NCBI GenBank assembly: GCA_964244585.1
Contig: CAXTJM010000001.1
Coordinates: 248,001 to 312,000, forward strand
Length of the DNA stretch: 64,000 nt
Reading direction: 5' to 3'
DNA from: LMUY01 sp964244585
GTDB lineage: Bacteria > Pseudomonadota > Alphaproteobacteria > Acetobacterales > Acetobacteraceae
The notes beneath the pieces were generated by a model. That model ran no database searches and was not told where the DNA came from. It was given only the letters and a program-made list of their open reading frames with translations. Made by a program: the position numbers and the translations under genes. The stretch's first letter is position 1; each line of letters opens with the position of its first letter. This document shows, piece by piece, positions 23,624 to 32,345 of this stretch.

Positions 23624-25375
23624 TCAGTTGGCCAGCGTCTCGAACACGTCGGCATCCATCGGCATGGCCTCGATATGCGCCCGGTGCCACAGCGCGTAGA
23701 ACAGCAGCGACCAGGCCGCGAAGCCTTCATGCCGGCCGGAGGCATTGCGGAACAGGGCCGTCACCCGCTCCGGATCGGCGATCTCCGCCACGCCGGGCTG
23801 CGCCGCGACCAGCGGGCCGAGCCGTGCCCCCTGGCCGGCGATCCAGGCGCCCACCGGCACGGTGAAGCCCTGCTTGGGCGCGAACGGCCGGGCCTGCGGG
23901 CAATGGCGTTCCAGCCAGCGCCGCAGCAGCCACTTGCCCCGGCCGCCCTGCACCTTCAGCGCGTCCGGCAGGCGGAAGGCAGCCGCCGCCACGCCGGGAT
24001 CCACGAAGGGCGTGCGGCCCTCCACCCCGTGCGCCATCAGGCAGCGGTCGAGCTTCAGCAGCAGGTCGTGCGGCAGCCAGTCCGCCATGTCGGTGGCCTG
24101 GGCGATCTGCAGGCGGCTGCGTCCGCCCGTGGCCGCGCCGGCCTCCGCCGCGGCGATGCCGTCGCGCCAACCCGGCGCCGTCGCGCGCAACACGCCCAGC
24201 CCGTCGAAGGTGCCGCGGGTGCGCATGCTGCGGCCGCCCCGCCACCACGGGCGCATCGCGCTGCGATAGCGGCCGTAGCCGCCGAACAGCTCGTCGCCGC
24301 CCTCGCCCGACAGCACCACCTTCACGTCCTGCCGCGCGCGCTGCGCCAGGAACCAGGACGGGATGATGGCGTAATCGGCCGCCGGGTCGTCCATCGCGGC
24401 GACGATGCGGGGCAGCGCCGCCCACACCATCGCTTCCGTCACCTCGACCGTTTCCGGCCTCGCATTTACGGCACGGGCAAGGGCGATGGCCTGGGTGCGT
24501 TCGTCGGCGGCGCCGGGCACGTCGAACCCGGCGGTGTAGGTCCGCACCGGCTCGGCGTTCAACCGCGCCATCATGGACAGCACGACGGCGCTGTCCACGC
24601 CGCCGGACAGGAACATGCCATACGGCACGTCGCTGCGCTGATGCAGGTCCACGGACTGCTCCAGCGCGGCATCCAGCCGGGCCAGCGCGGCTGCCTCGCC
24701 GATCTCTTCCGGCGGGCCGGCCGGCAGCGCCGCCAGGCGATGGCGATCGACCACGTGCCCGTCCACCGCGCGCACCGTCTCCCCGGGCAACAGACGCTGG
24801 ATGCCGGGGAAGATCGTGTCCGCCCCGGTGGTGAACTGCATCTGCAGGAGCTCGTCCCGCGCCGCCGGACGCACGCCCCGCGCCACCAGCCCGGCAGCCA
24901 GCAGCGCCTGCGGCTCGGACGCGAAGGCCAGCCCGCCGGGAATGATGGCAAGGTAGAGCGGCTTGATGCCGAACCGGTCCCGCGTCAGCGTCAGGCTGCG
25001 GCTGGCGCGATCGTGGATGGCGATCGCGTACATGCCGCGCAGGATCTCCGCATAGGCGCCGCCGGATTGCCGCCACAGGTGCAGCGGCGGCTCGCAATCG
25101 CTGCCGGTGGCGAGCGGCAGGCCGGGCGAGAGTTCGCGGTAGTTGTACACCTCGCCATTCGCCACCAGCGTCGCGGCGCCGGCGAAGAACGGTTGGTCGC
25201 CCGTCTGCAAGTCGACGATCGCCAGCCTGGTCTGCACCAGGGCGGTGCGGCCGACGGCGCTGTGTCCCTCCCCGTCCGGCCCGCGATGCGCCAGTGCCCT
25301 GGCCAACGCCGACACGACCGTCGCGGAAGGCGGCGCAGCACCCGGCTGCATGGCCAGGCCGGCGATCCCGCACAT
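23624..25375 (-). CDS. Glutamine-hydrolysing asparagine synthase-like amidotransferase (AsnB family)
   Basis: 583 residues. The N-terminal nucleophile Cys2 is in MCGIAGLAM; glutaminase residues in HRGPDGEGH near 40, RLAIVD near 60 and NGEVYNY near 88 are intact. The ATP-pyrophosphatase loop SGGVDSAVVL is near 256-265, followed by GEGGDELFGGYGRY. Both half-reactions therefore look functional: ammonia from glutamine is used to amidate an AMP-activated carboxylate. Its ATG overlaps the stop of the GT4 gene (TGATG). In polysaccharide clusters AsnB homologues often amidate uronic acid or other sugars rather than aspartate; the glycosyltransferase neighbours make that a plausible alternative here. 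Confidence 0.88.
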   Translation of the reverse strand: MCGIAGLAMQPGAAPPSATVVSALARALAHRGPDGEGHSAVGRTALVQTRLAIVDLQTGDQPFFAGAATLVANGEVYNYRELSPGLPLATGSDCEPPLHLWRQSGGAYAEILRGMYAIAIHDRASRSLTLTRDRFGIKPLYLAIIPGGLAFASEPQALLAAGLVARGVRPAARDELLQMQFTTGADTIFPGIQRLLPGETVRAVDGHVVDRHRLAALPAGPPEEIGEAAALARLDAALEQSVDLHQRSDVPYGMFLSGGVDSAVVLSMMARLNAEPVRTYTAGFDVPGAADERTQAIALARAVNARPETVEVTEAMVWAALPRIVAAMDDPAADYAIIPSWFLAQRARQDVKVVLSGEGGDELFGGYGRYRSAMRPWWRGGRSMRTRGTFDGLGVLRATAPGWRDGIAAAEAGAATGGRSRLQIAQATDMADWLPHDLLLKLDRCLMAHGVEGRTPFVDPGVAAAAFRLPDALKVQGGRGKWLLRRWLERHCPQARPFAPKQGFTVPVGAWIAGQGARLGPLVAAQPGVAEIADPERVTALFRNASGRHEGFAAWSLLFYALWHRAHIEAMPMDADVFETLAN

Positions 25376-26388
25376 CAGGGCTTCTCCACCGTGGACAGGA
25401 ACCCACGCCATTGCGCCAGCACCGGCGCCTCGGCGAACTCCGCAAGGTAGCGGGCGCGGCCAGCCTCGGCGAGGATCCTGGCGAAATTCGGGCTGCCAAG
25501 CACCAGGCCGAGCGAGGTGGCGAGCGCCGCCACGTCGTCCACCGGCACCAGGAGGCCGTCCTCGCCCGGATGGATCAGCTCGCGCGGACCATCGGCGGCG
25601 GCGGCCACGACGGGGCGGCCAGCGGCGAACGCCTCCACCACGACGTTGCCCAGCGGCTCGTGGCGCGAGGGGCAGGCGAGCGCGTCGCACCCGGCGAGCA
25701 GGGCCGCCGTATCCTGCCGCCAACCGGGGAAGATCACCCGGTCGGCCACGCCTGCCTGTCGCGCCAGGGTTTGCAGCGGGTGGCGCTCCGGCCCTTCCCC
25801 CGCGATGATCGCGTGCACGCCGGGCAGCATCGGCAGGGCGCGGATGAGGACGTCGAACGCCTTGTTGCGGTGCAGCCGCCCCAGCGCCAGGACGAGCGGC
25901 CGACGCGCGGGCACCCCGAGCCGCTCCGGCGCAGCGCCATGCAGGTCGGAAGCGAAGTTGGGCAGGTAATGCGTTCGCGCGGCAGGCCAGCCCTGCGCCA
26001 CGATCCAGCGCACCAGGCCGCGCGTGTTGCCGACCAGGTGGTCGCACCGACGGTAGTATTTCAGGTCGTAGTAGCCGCCGAGCCGGCCGGCCAGCACCCA
26101 GTCGCCACGCGGTGCGAGGCGCGCGGCACGGTTCATCCAGGCCACCGCGACACGGGGCGCGAATCGGCGCAGGGCCGCGGCGGCGCGCGGACGGGTCAGC
26201 AGGTCCAGGGCGCCGCCGAATGGCAATTGCACCGGCCGCAGTGCCGCCAGGCGGGCTGCCCGCGCGTCGTCCGTGCGGATCACGGGCAGCACCTGGTCCC
26301 CCGCGGCATGCTGGGCCAGGGCGAGGCGCTCGAAGAACAGCTCGGCCCCGCCCTTCGGCGCCCCCGCCATGAGGTGCGCGACCCTCAC
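25375..26388 (-). CDS. Glycosyltransferase family 4
   Basis: 337 residues starting at GTG, whose first bases overlap the GT9 stop (GTGA). GT-B fold. N-terminal VRVAHLMAGAPKGGAELFFERLA has the acceptor-side glycine loop; the C-terminal domain starts near 165 with PLVLALGRLHRNKAFDVLIRA and has the donor-binding E(x7)E-type region CPSRHEPLGNVVVEAFAAGRPVV near 258-280. Transfers an activated sugar to a glycan or lipid at the cytoplasmic face of the membrane. Donor and acceptor are unknown. Central gene of a three-gene, minus-strand cassette with GT9 and asnB. Confidence 0.9.
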   Translation of the reverse strand: MRVAHLMAGAPKGGAELFFERLALAQHAAGDQVLPVIRTDDARAARLAALRPVQLPFGGALDLLTRPRAAAALRRFAPRVAVAWMNRAARLAPRGDWVLAGRLGGYYDLKYYRRCDHLVGNTRGLVRWIVAQGWPAARTHYLPNFASDLHGAAPERLGVPARRPLVLALGRLHRNKAFDVLIRALPMLPGVHAIIAGEGPERHPLQTLARQAGVADRVIFPGWRQDTAALLAGCDALACPSRHEPLGNVVVEAFAAGRPVVAAAADGPRELIHPGEDGLLVPVDDVAALATSLGLVLGSPNFARILAEAGRARYLAEFAEAPVLAQWRGFLSTVEKP

Positions 26389-27275
26389 AGCATGGCCATG
26401 GCCTGCGCCAGCACCATCGCCAGCGGCAATGCCTCGATCGGCGTGCGGCCGGCCGGGCCGGGCGCGACCACCGCGGCGGCACACCGGCCAGAGGGGCCAT
26501 ATTCGCTGGCCGGGGTCGGGCCGAACAATCCCAGCGTCGGGGTGCCCGCCGCGGCGGCCAGGTGCATCAGGCCGGAATCGTTGCCCACGAACAGGCGGCA
26601 TCGCGCCAGGCACGCTGCCGCCTCGGCCAGGCTGAGCCTGCCGGCCAGGTCGATCGCGGCGGGCAAGGCGGCCAGCACGGGCGCGGCCATGGCGCGTTCC
26701 GCGGCGCCCGGCCCGGCGAACACCGCAGCGCGGGCGCCGGGCAACACCGCCTCCAGCGCATGGAACAGGGCGACGAACCGGTCCGCAGGCCAGACCTTGC
26801 CCGCCCAGTTCGCCGTTGGACCCAGGGCGATGACGGGGCCGCCCGGCGGTAGCAGGAGCGCCGCACGGGCATGGTCTTCCGCCGCGGACCAGGTGACGGG
26901 CAGCGGCGGCCGTGCCAGCCGCAGCGTGCCGGCGAGATGGGTCAGCTTGTGTCCGGGCCGGCGTCCGCCGCGCATGATCGCCCGGCGCCGGACCGGCAGC
27001 AGCAATGTCAGGGCGGACCCGCGCAGATCCACCGCCAGGTCCCACACCGTGGTCGCCGTCTGGGCCCAGAGCGCCAGCCAGTGCAAGTCGAAGCGGCGCT
27101 TGTCCACCACGATGGTGCGCTCGCGGTTCGGCATCCGCGCGAACACGCCCTCCGCCACCGGGCCGCAGGCGACGGTGAACCGGGCCTCCGGATGGGCGCG
27201 CAGCAGGTGGTCGAGCAAGCCGGTGGACAGGACCGCGTCACCGATCCGCGTCGCGGTGATGAACAGGATCCGCAC
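26385..27275 (-). CDS. Glycosyltransferase family 9 (heptosyltransferase-like)
   Basis: 296 residues. Opening MRILFITATRIGDAVLSTGLLDHLL has the RIGD motif of WaaF/WaaC-type heptosyltransferases; VDLRGSALTLLLP near 83, an ALGPTANWAGKVWPADRF nucleotide-site region near 147 and FVGNDSGLMHLAAAAGTPTLGLFGPT near 225 complete the pattern. Shorter than typical WaaC/F (about 330-350). Adds a heptose or related sugar to LPS core or a polysaccharide in the cytosol. First gene of its cassette and divergent from ygfZ. Confidence 0.88.
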   Translation of the reverse strand: MRILFITATRIGDAVLSTGLLDHLLRAHPEARFTVACGPVAEGVFARMPNRERTIVVDKRRFDLHWLALWAQTATTVWDLAVDLRGSALTLLLPVRRRAIMRGGRRPGHKLTHLAGTLRLARPPLPVTWSAAEDHARAALLLPPGGPVIALGPTANWAGKVWPADRFVALFHALEAVLPGARAAVFAGPGAAERAMAAPVLAALPAAIDLAGRLSLAEAAACLARCRLFVGNDSGLMHLAAAAGTPTLGLFGPTPASEYGPSGRCAAAVVAPGPAGRTPIEALPLAMVLAQAMAML

Positions 27276-27461
27276 GCCGGACCTGTTACAGCCCGGCCGG
27301 GATGCGGGAAAGGCGTTCCGGCCGGAACCAGCCTGAAAATGCGGCTATGGCACGATGCAGACCCGGCCGCAGGGTCGCCATCGGGCATCGGTGCGCAGGC
27401 GGCGCCTGGCCGCGCTCCTGCCCGGCTTGCCGGCACGGTTGCCACCGCCTAACTCGGCGTC

Positions 27462-28274
27462 ATGTCCCAACTCGCACGCCTGCCAAGCCGCGCCGTCCTG
27501 TCCGTGACGGGAGAGGACCGGATCACCTATTTGCAGGGCTTGGTCTCCAACGACGTGGCCGCCGCTGCGCCTGGCCGGGCCGTCTGGGCCGCATTGTTGA
27601 CGCCGCAGGGCAAATGGCTGGCCGATTTCTTCATCTTCTCGGACGATGACCGCCTTCTGCTCGACGTGGAGGCAGCCCAGCGCGACGACGTCGCCCGGCG
27701 CCTCACCCGGTTCCGCTTGCGCGCGAAGGTGGACGTCCAGCCCGAAACCCTGGCGGTCTACGCCGCCTGGGGCGACATATCGCCGCCATCCGGACTGGCC
27801 GCGCCGGATCCCAGGTTGCCGGAGGCGGGATGGCGAATACTGGCGCACGACCTCGCCACCGATGCCGATGCGGACGCCTATGACCGCCACCGCCTGGGTC
27901 TCGGCCTGCCCGATGGCAGCCGGGACATGGAGGCGGACAAGAGCGTGCTGTTGGAGGCTGGCTTCGACGAGCTGGGCGGCGTCTCCTGGAGCAAGGGCTG
28001 CTACCTGGGCCAGGAACTGACGGCGCGGACCAAATACCGCGGCCTGCTGAAGCGCCGCCTGGTGCCGGTTTCCGCCGCCACGGCCCTGCCCGCCCCCGGC
28101 ACCCCCGTCACGCGCGATGGCGCCGAGGTCGGCACGCTGAGGTCCACCAACGGATCCCTCGGGCTGGCGCTGCTACGGCTGGACGCGCTCGATACGAGCC
28201 TGGCCTGCGGCATCCCGATCGACGTGCACACGCCGGGCTGGCTGCGGCTGCCCGTCGCGGCTGCCAAGCCGTAG
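27462..28274 (+). CDS. ygfZ: Folate-binding YgfZ/CAF17-type Fe-S cluster assembly protein
   Basis: 270 residues. The signature KGCYLGQELTART near residues 180-192 with the conserved cysteine is diagnostic. The N-terminal GcvT-like half begins LARLPSRAVLSVTGEDRITYLQGLVSNDV. Family members bind tetrahydrofolate and help in repair or maturation of certain Fe-S enzymes, such as MiaB. Single gene with its own upstream region (27276-27461). Ends 1 nt from the convergent chemoreceptor gene. Confidence 0.92.
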   Translation: MSQLARLPSRAVLSVTGEDRITYLQGLVSNDVAAAAPGRAVWAALLTPQGKWLADFFIFSDDDRLLLDVEAAQRDDVARRLTRFRLRAKVDVQPETLAVYAAWGDISPPSGLAAPDPRLPEAGWRILAHDLATDADADAYDRHRLGLGLPDGSRDMEADKSVLLEAGFDELGGVSWSKGCYLGQELTARTKYRGLLKRRLVPVSAATALPAPGTPVTRDGAEVGTLRSTNGSLGLALLRLDALDTSLACGIPIDVHTPGWLRLPVAAAKP

Positions 28275-28275
28275 C

Positions 28276-29469
28276 CTACGCCGCGTTCAACAGGGCGAGG
28301 CCCTCGACGCTCGTCAGCAGGCTTTCCCGCCGCCGGTCCATGCCGTTCACCGCCTGCGCGATCGCCGCGCCGCCGGACCGGGCGGCTTCGGAGGCCTGCT
28401 CCGCCCGGCCGATCGCGTCGGCCACGGTGCCGGTGCCCACCGCCACGCGCTGCACGCTGCTGGCGATCTCCGCGGTCGCGGCGCCCTGCTCCTCCACGGC
28501 GCAGGCTACCTGGGCCGCCAGCGTGCTGATGTCCTCGATCCGGCCGGAGATTGCGCGGATGGCGACGATGCTGCCCTGGGTGGCCGCCTGCATGGCGGCG
28601 ATCTGGCCGCCGATCTCCTCGGTGGCCCGGGCCGTCTGCGCCGCCAGGTTCTTCACCTCGCCCGCCACCACGGCGAACCCGCGCCCGGCATCGCCGGCCC
28701 GCGCCGCCTCGATCGTGGCGTTCAGGGCCAGCAGGTTGGTTTGCGCCGCGATGTCGCCGATCAGCCGCACCACGTCGCCGATGCGGCCGGCGGCGTTCGC
28801 CAGGTCCTCCACCGACACGTCGGTGCGCTTGCTTTCCGCGGCGGCCTGGCGGGCGCTTTCGGCGCTGCGCGCCACCTGCACCGCGATCTCGCCGATGGAG
28901 GCGGAAAGCTGTTCGGACGCGCTGGCGACCTCCTGGATGCCCTTGGCCGCCACCTCGGCAGCGCCACGCACGGCCGCCATTTCGCGCGTGGCGCTTTCCA
29001 TGCCGTGGACGACTCCGGCGGTGGCGCTGTCCACCTGTCCCAGCGCGGTGGTTTCCTCGTTGATCTCCGCCGTCATCTGACGCTGCAAGCGGAGCAGCTG
29101 GTCCTGCTGCTCGGACTGGCGCGTTGCGCCGATCGCAATCGCTGCCTCCAGCTCGGCGATGCGCGCCTGGAGTTTCGCGGCCGCGCTGTGCAGCCCGACT
29201 TCACGCCAGATCGCGACCCCGACCGCCCCGGCTGGCCGGACGGTGCCGCTCGCGCCCTTGCGAAGTGGCGACAGCCCCCAATCCACGAGGGCCGCGACCA
29301 GGCCCGAGGCGCAAGCCAGCGCCCCCGCGGCGATCGCCCACAGCATGGCCGGCGCATCGCCGAACCATAGCAGTGCTGCCGCCATGATGCCGTGCACAAG
29401 GGCTGCGCCGCCGACGATCAGCATACCGGTCGACAGGCGATTGACGTAGGTGTCGGGGAGTCGGGGCAT
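28276..29469 (-). CDS. Methyl-accepting chemotaxis protein without a large sensor domain
   Basis: 397 residues. Two adjacent transmembrane helices (about 15-35 and 39-62) are joined by a loop of only a few residues, so there is no periplasmic ligand-binding domain. A coiled coil follows, and then the MCP signalling domain with the tip-type sequence NLLALNATIEAARAGDAGRGFAVVAGEVKNLAAQTARATEEI near residues 245-285. Sensing, if any, must be through the membrane or a partner. Part of the DUF2076-thioesterase side of the region, but spaced by 54 nt from the thioesterase gene. No cheA/cheW in the window. Confidence 0.9.
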   Translation of the reverse strand: MPRLPDTYVNRLSTGMLIVGGAALVHGIMAAALLWFGDAPAMLWAIAAGALACASGLVAALVDWGLSPLRKGASGTVRPAGAVGVAIWREVGLHSAAAKLQARIAELEAAIAIGATRQSEQQDQLLRLQRQMTAEINEETTALGQVDSATAGVVHGMESATREMAAVRGAAEVAAKGIQEVASASEQLSASIGEIAVQVARSAESARQAAAESKRTDVSVEDLANAAGRIGDVVRLIGDIAAQTNLLALNATIEAARAGDAGRGFAVVAGEVKNLAAQTARATEEIGGQIAAMQAATQGSIVAIRAISGRIEDISTLAAQVACAVEEQGAATAEIASSVQRVAVGTGTVADAIGRAEQASEAARSGGAAIAQAVNGMDRRRESLLTSVEGLALLNAA

Positions 29470-29523
29470 CGGACGCTCTAGATCTGTTCGTCACGAGCCT
29501 AGTGGGAGGAGGTTAAGCGCCTC

Positions 29524-29979
29524 TCAATGCCCCTCCCCGACCCGGCGCCCGGACCAGGCCGGCCTCGACAGGGCGGTTGGCAGCATCAGTGACACGAGGG
29601 CGGCTGTTGCGTCGTCGCCGAGCCGTATGGAGCGCCGGGTGGCCAGATCGACATGCAGGAACATCACCTCCTGCATTGCCACCTCGATGCCGTCGGAGCG
29701 CATCTCTTGCAGCAGATGGATCCGCTTGTCGCGGAACCCGGCCAAGCCGGTGCGGACCTGTAGCGGCGCGTCCAACCCGACCTCGTGCCGGTAGATCGTG
29801 TGGCTTTCGACCGCGAAGACGCTTCGACGGACCGCATTGCGGTATGCGGCGCCGAGCCCGGCCCGTTCGAGCCAGGCATCGGTGCCGCGATCGAAAACAA
29901 GGACGTAATAGGCCAGGTTCATATGGCCGTTGCCGTCCAGCCACTCTGGCCGGACGCGGTCGCTATGCTCCGCCCACAC
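29524..29979 (-). CDS. 4-hydroxybenzoyl-CoA-type thioesterase (hot-dog fold)
   Basis: 151 residues starting at GTG. The active-site region RPEWLDGNGHMNLAYYVLVFDRG near 10-32 is typical of FadM/YbgC-like or carnitine-pathway thioesterases (D-x-NGHMN variant). Hydrolyses acyl-CoA or related thioesters in the cytosol; substrate not predictable. 5 nt after the DUF2076 gene on the same strand, so probably one transcript. Confidence 0.8.
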   Translation of the reverse strand: MWAEHSDRVRPEWLDGNGHMNLAYYVLVFDRGTDAWLERAGLGAAYRNAVRRSVFAVESHTIYRHEVGLDAPLQVRTGLAGFRDKRIHLLQEMRSDGIEVAMQEVMFLHVDLATRRSIRLGDDATAALVSLMLPTALSRPAWSGRRVGEGH

Positions 29980-29984
29980 CCTGG

Positions 29985-30824
29985 CTAGAGCGAGTTGTCG
30001 TCGAACCCGCCGCCGCCGCTATCCTGGCTGCTATTGTCCCAGCCGCCGCCCTGGCTGTTGTCGGTCCAACCGGGATCCGATCCGCCGGCCTGGCTGCTGT
30101 TGTCCCAATCCGCCGCGCCGCCGCCGCCCTGGTCGCCGTAGTTGTTGTTGATGATGGTGGTTTCCTCGGGCGGCGCCATCCCGCCGAACCCGCCGCCGCC
30201 AAAACCACCCCCGCCAAAGCCACCGCCCATGCCGCCGCCATGGCCGGAGAACATGTCCATCAGCATGTTGCCCGCGACCACACCGCCAGCCACGCCGGCG
30301 GCGGTTTTCAAGGCCGAGCCGAGGAAGCCCGAACCGGATCCCTGCAACATGCCCGGCTGCATGTTCGGCGGGTATTGCGGCGCCGGATAGGATGCCCCCT
30401 GCGGCGCGTATTGCGGCTGCGCCGGGCCGCCCTGGTTCCACGGCGATTGCTGTTGCGGCGGCGGCGCGGAGGACTGGCCGCCGCTGAACAACCCGCCCAG
30501 GAAGCCGCGGGACTGCCCCTGTTGCGGGGCGGATTGCTGCATCTGCTGCATCTGCTGCTTCATCGACTCCATGTCCGCCTGCATGCGCTGCATGCGGCTG
30601 GCCGCCTCTGCCAGCGCGGCCTCCTGCACCACGGCCATCTGCGTGACGCGGTAGCGCGCTTCCGGGTGGGATGCGAACTGGTCGGCGATGAAGCGGTCTG
30701 CCTCCGGGTCGATCGGCGGCAAGGCAGGCTGCGTGCTGGGCACGCTGCGGGAAAAGCCGCCGCTGGCGTTGCCGCCGACCCGTGCGACGAATTGGGAGAT
30801 CAGGTCGCGTTCCTCGTTGGTCAT
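29985..30824 (-). CDS. DUF2076 protein with Gly/Asn/Trp-rich C-terminal tail
   Basis: 279 residues. The N-terminal MTNEERDLISQFVARVGG and ADQFASHPEARYRVTQMAVVQEAALAEAASRM segments are the DUF2076 pattern (periplasmic ligand-binding sensor-like, of unknown function). A coiled segment with many QM repeats (residues 85-105), a Pro/Gln-rich stretch, a glycine zipper (GSGFLGSALKTAAGVAGGVVAG), GGGFGGGGFGG repeats, and a tail repeating WDNSSQ/WTDNSQ follow. AAGGTGA precedes the ATG at normal spacing. Role unknown; the tail is a low-complexity, possibly self-associating sequence. Confidence 0.8.
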   Translation of the reverse strand: MTNEERDLISQFVARVGGNASGGFSRSVPSTQPALPPIDPEADRFIADQFASHPEARYRVTQMAVVQEAALAEAASRMQRMQADMESMKQQMQQMQQSAPQQGQSRGFLGGLFSGGQSSAPPPQQQSPWNQGGPAQPQYAPQGASYPAPQYPPNMQPGMLQGSGSGFLGSALKTAAGVAGGVVAGNMLMDMFSGHGGGMGGGFGGGGFGGGGFGGMAPPEETTIINNNYGDQGGGGAADWDNSSQAGGSDPGWTDNSQGGGWDNSSQDSGGGGFDDNSL

Positions 30825-30899
30825 CGGATCACCTTGCAGGAGATTTGGTGGACTGGCCGGCCCGGTCCGCGCCGGACATGGCCCGGTATATCAGATCGT

Positions 30900-31337
30900 T
30901 CAAGCCGAGGCGCCACCCGATATGCCCAGCCGCGGCAGCTCGATCGCCGGGCACCGGTCCATGACGACAGACAGTCCGGCGCCCCGCGCCCGCGCCGCCG
31001 CCGCCGCGTCGACCACCCCGAGTTGCAGCCAGACGGTGCGTGCGCCCAGCCGGATGGCCGCGTCCACGACGCCGCCGGCCTGGTCCGCGGCGCGGAAGAT
31101 GTCCACCATGTCGAGCGGGCCGGCCTCGGCCAGGGATGCCACCACGGCCTGGCCGAGCAGCGATTGGCCCGCCAGCCCCGGATTGACCGGAACGACCTGG
31201 TAGCCGCGGGCAAGCAGGACGCGCATGACGCCGTGCGAAGGCCGCTCCGGCCGGTTGGACGCACCGACCAGCGCGATCCGGCGCGTGTCGCGCAGGATGC
31301 CGGCGACCTCTTCGTCATTCAGCCCGTCCTGTCCCAT
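30900..31337 (-). CDS. CoA-binding domain protein (YccU-like)
   Basis: 145 residues. Rossmann fold with IALVGASNRPERPSHGVMRVL near 21-41, VPVNPGLAGQSLLG and a VDAAIRLGARTVWLQLGV segment. The pattern of single-domain CoA_binding_2 proteins. Function in most bacteria is unknown. Start at 31337 chosen from the family opening; the frame is open far upstream because it is antisense to glyQ. Divergent from glyQ with 39 nt between. Confidence 0.85.
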   Translation of the reverse strand: MGQDGLNDEEVAGILRDTRRIALVGASNRPERPSHGVMRVLLARGYQVVPVNPGLAGQSLLGQAVVASLAEAGPLDMVDIFRAADQAGGVVDAAIRLGARTVWLQLGVVDAAAAARARGAGLSVVMDRCPAIELPRLGISGGASA

Positions 31338-31376
31338 GACTTGCCCTGCCCCTGCGCTTCCGTAAGGTGCGCGGCC

Positions 31377-32261
31377 ATGACACCGGCCGCGCCCTCGTTC
31401 CAAGACATCATCCTGCGCCTGCACGCGTTCTGGGCGCGGCAAGGCTGCGTGATCCTGCAGCCCTACGATGTGGAGATGGGCGCCGGCACGTTCCACCCCG
31501 CCACCACCCTGCGGGCGCTCGGGACCAAGCCGTGGCGCGCGGCCTACGTGCAGCCCAGCCGCCGCCCGGGCGACGGGCGCTACGGCGAGAACCCGAACCG
31601 CCTGCAGCATTACTACCAGTATCAGGTGATCATGAAGCCGGCGCCGGACACTGCCCAGGCCTTGATGCTCGCCTCCTATGCGGCCATCGGCCTCGATCCG
31701 GCCCTGCACGACATCCGCTTCGTCGAGGATGATTGGGAAAGCCCGACGCTCGGCGCCTGGGGCCTGGGGTGGGAGGTCTGGTGCGACGGCATGGAAGTCG
31801 GCCAGTTCACCTACTTCCAGCAGGTCGGCGGCATCCCGGTGGCCATCCCGTCCTTCGAGATGACCTACGGGTTGGAGCGGCTGGCCATGTACATCCAGGA
31901 TGTGGGGCGGGTCTACGACCTGGATTTCAACGGCGCCGGGGTGCGGTATGGCGACGTGTTCCTGCGGGCCGAGCGGGAGTACAGCGCCTATAATTTCGAG
32001 CATGCCGACACCGCCATGCTGGCACGGCACTTCGTGGACGCCGAACGGGAATGCACGTCGCTGCTGGAGCGCCGCCTGCCGCTTCCCGCCTACGACCAGT
32101 GCATCAAGGCGAGCCATCTGTTCAACCAGTTGGATGCCCGCGGCGTCATCAGCGTGACGGAGCGCGCGGCCTATATCGGACGCGTGCGAAGCCTGGCCAA
32201 AGGGTGCTGCGAAGGCTGGCTGGCAGGTGACTCCGTTGCCTCTACCATGGCGGCGGAATAA
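31377..32261 (+). CDS. glyQ: Glycyl-tRNA synthetase alpha subunit GlyQ
   Basis: 294 residues, start ATG at 31377 (MTPAAPSFQDIILRLHAFW). The catalytic subunit of the alpha2-beta2 bacterial GlyRS. CVILQPYDVEMGAGTFHPATTLRALG, the class II motif 2 YVQPSRRPGDGRYGENPNRLQHYYQYQVI and SFEMTYGLERLAMYIQ (motif 3) are all intact. Length is usual. Followed by a 24-codon ORF and glyS on the same strand. Confidence 0.97.
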   Translation: MTPAAPSFQDIILRLHAFWARQGCVILQPYDVEMGAGTFHPATTLRALGTKPWRAAYVQPSRRPGDGRYGENPNRLQHYYQYQVIMKPAPDTAQALMLASYAAIGLDPALHDIRFVEDDWESPTLGAWGLGWEVWCDGMEVGQFTYFQQVGGIPVAIPSFEMTYGLERLAMYIQDVGRVYDLDFNGAGVRYGDVFLRAEREYSAYNFEHADTAMLARHFVDAERECTSLLERRLPLPAYDQCIKASHLFNQLDARGVISVTERAAYIGRVRSLAKGCCEGWLAGDSVASTMAAE

Positions 32262-32270
32262 CCTTCCAAG

Positions 32271-32345
32271 ATGGGCATGCAACCGGAAATCAAGAGCGAC
32301 GAGCGGCGGAAGCAGGCCGGTGCCACCGCCGCGCTGAGAGCCTGA
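32271..32345 (+). CDS. 24-codon ORF linking glyQ and glyS
   Basis: Starts ATG at 32271 (MGMQPEIKSDERRKQAG) and ends TGA at 32343-32345, overlapping the glyS ATG in TGATG. Strongly charged, no hydrophobic segment and no recognised family. Nearly the whole 83-nt gap between glyQ and glyS is occupied by it. It may serve translational coupling; no strong Shine-Dalgarno was found before it. Confidence 0.35.
   Translation: MGMQPEIKSDERRKQAGATAALRA

Noticed and set aside
23615..25450. Plus-strand frame across asnB
   Set aside because: Antisense shadow of a gene with intact glutaminase and ATP sites.
30900..32282. Long minus-strand frame as one large gene
   Set aside because: Only the last 145 codons match a family (CoA-binding protein); the rest is antisense to glyQ.
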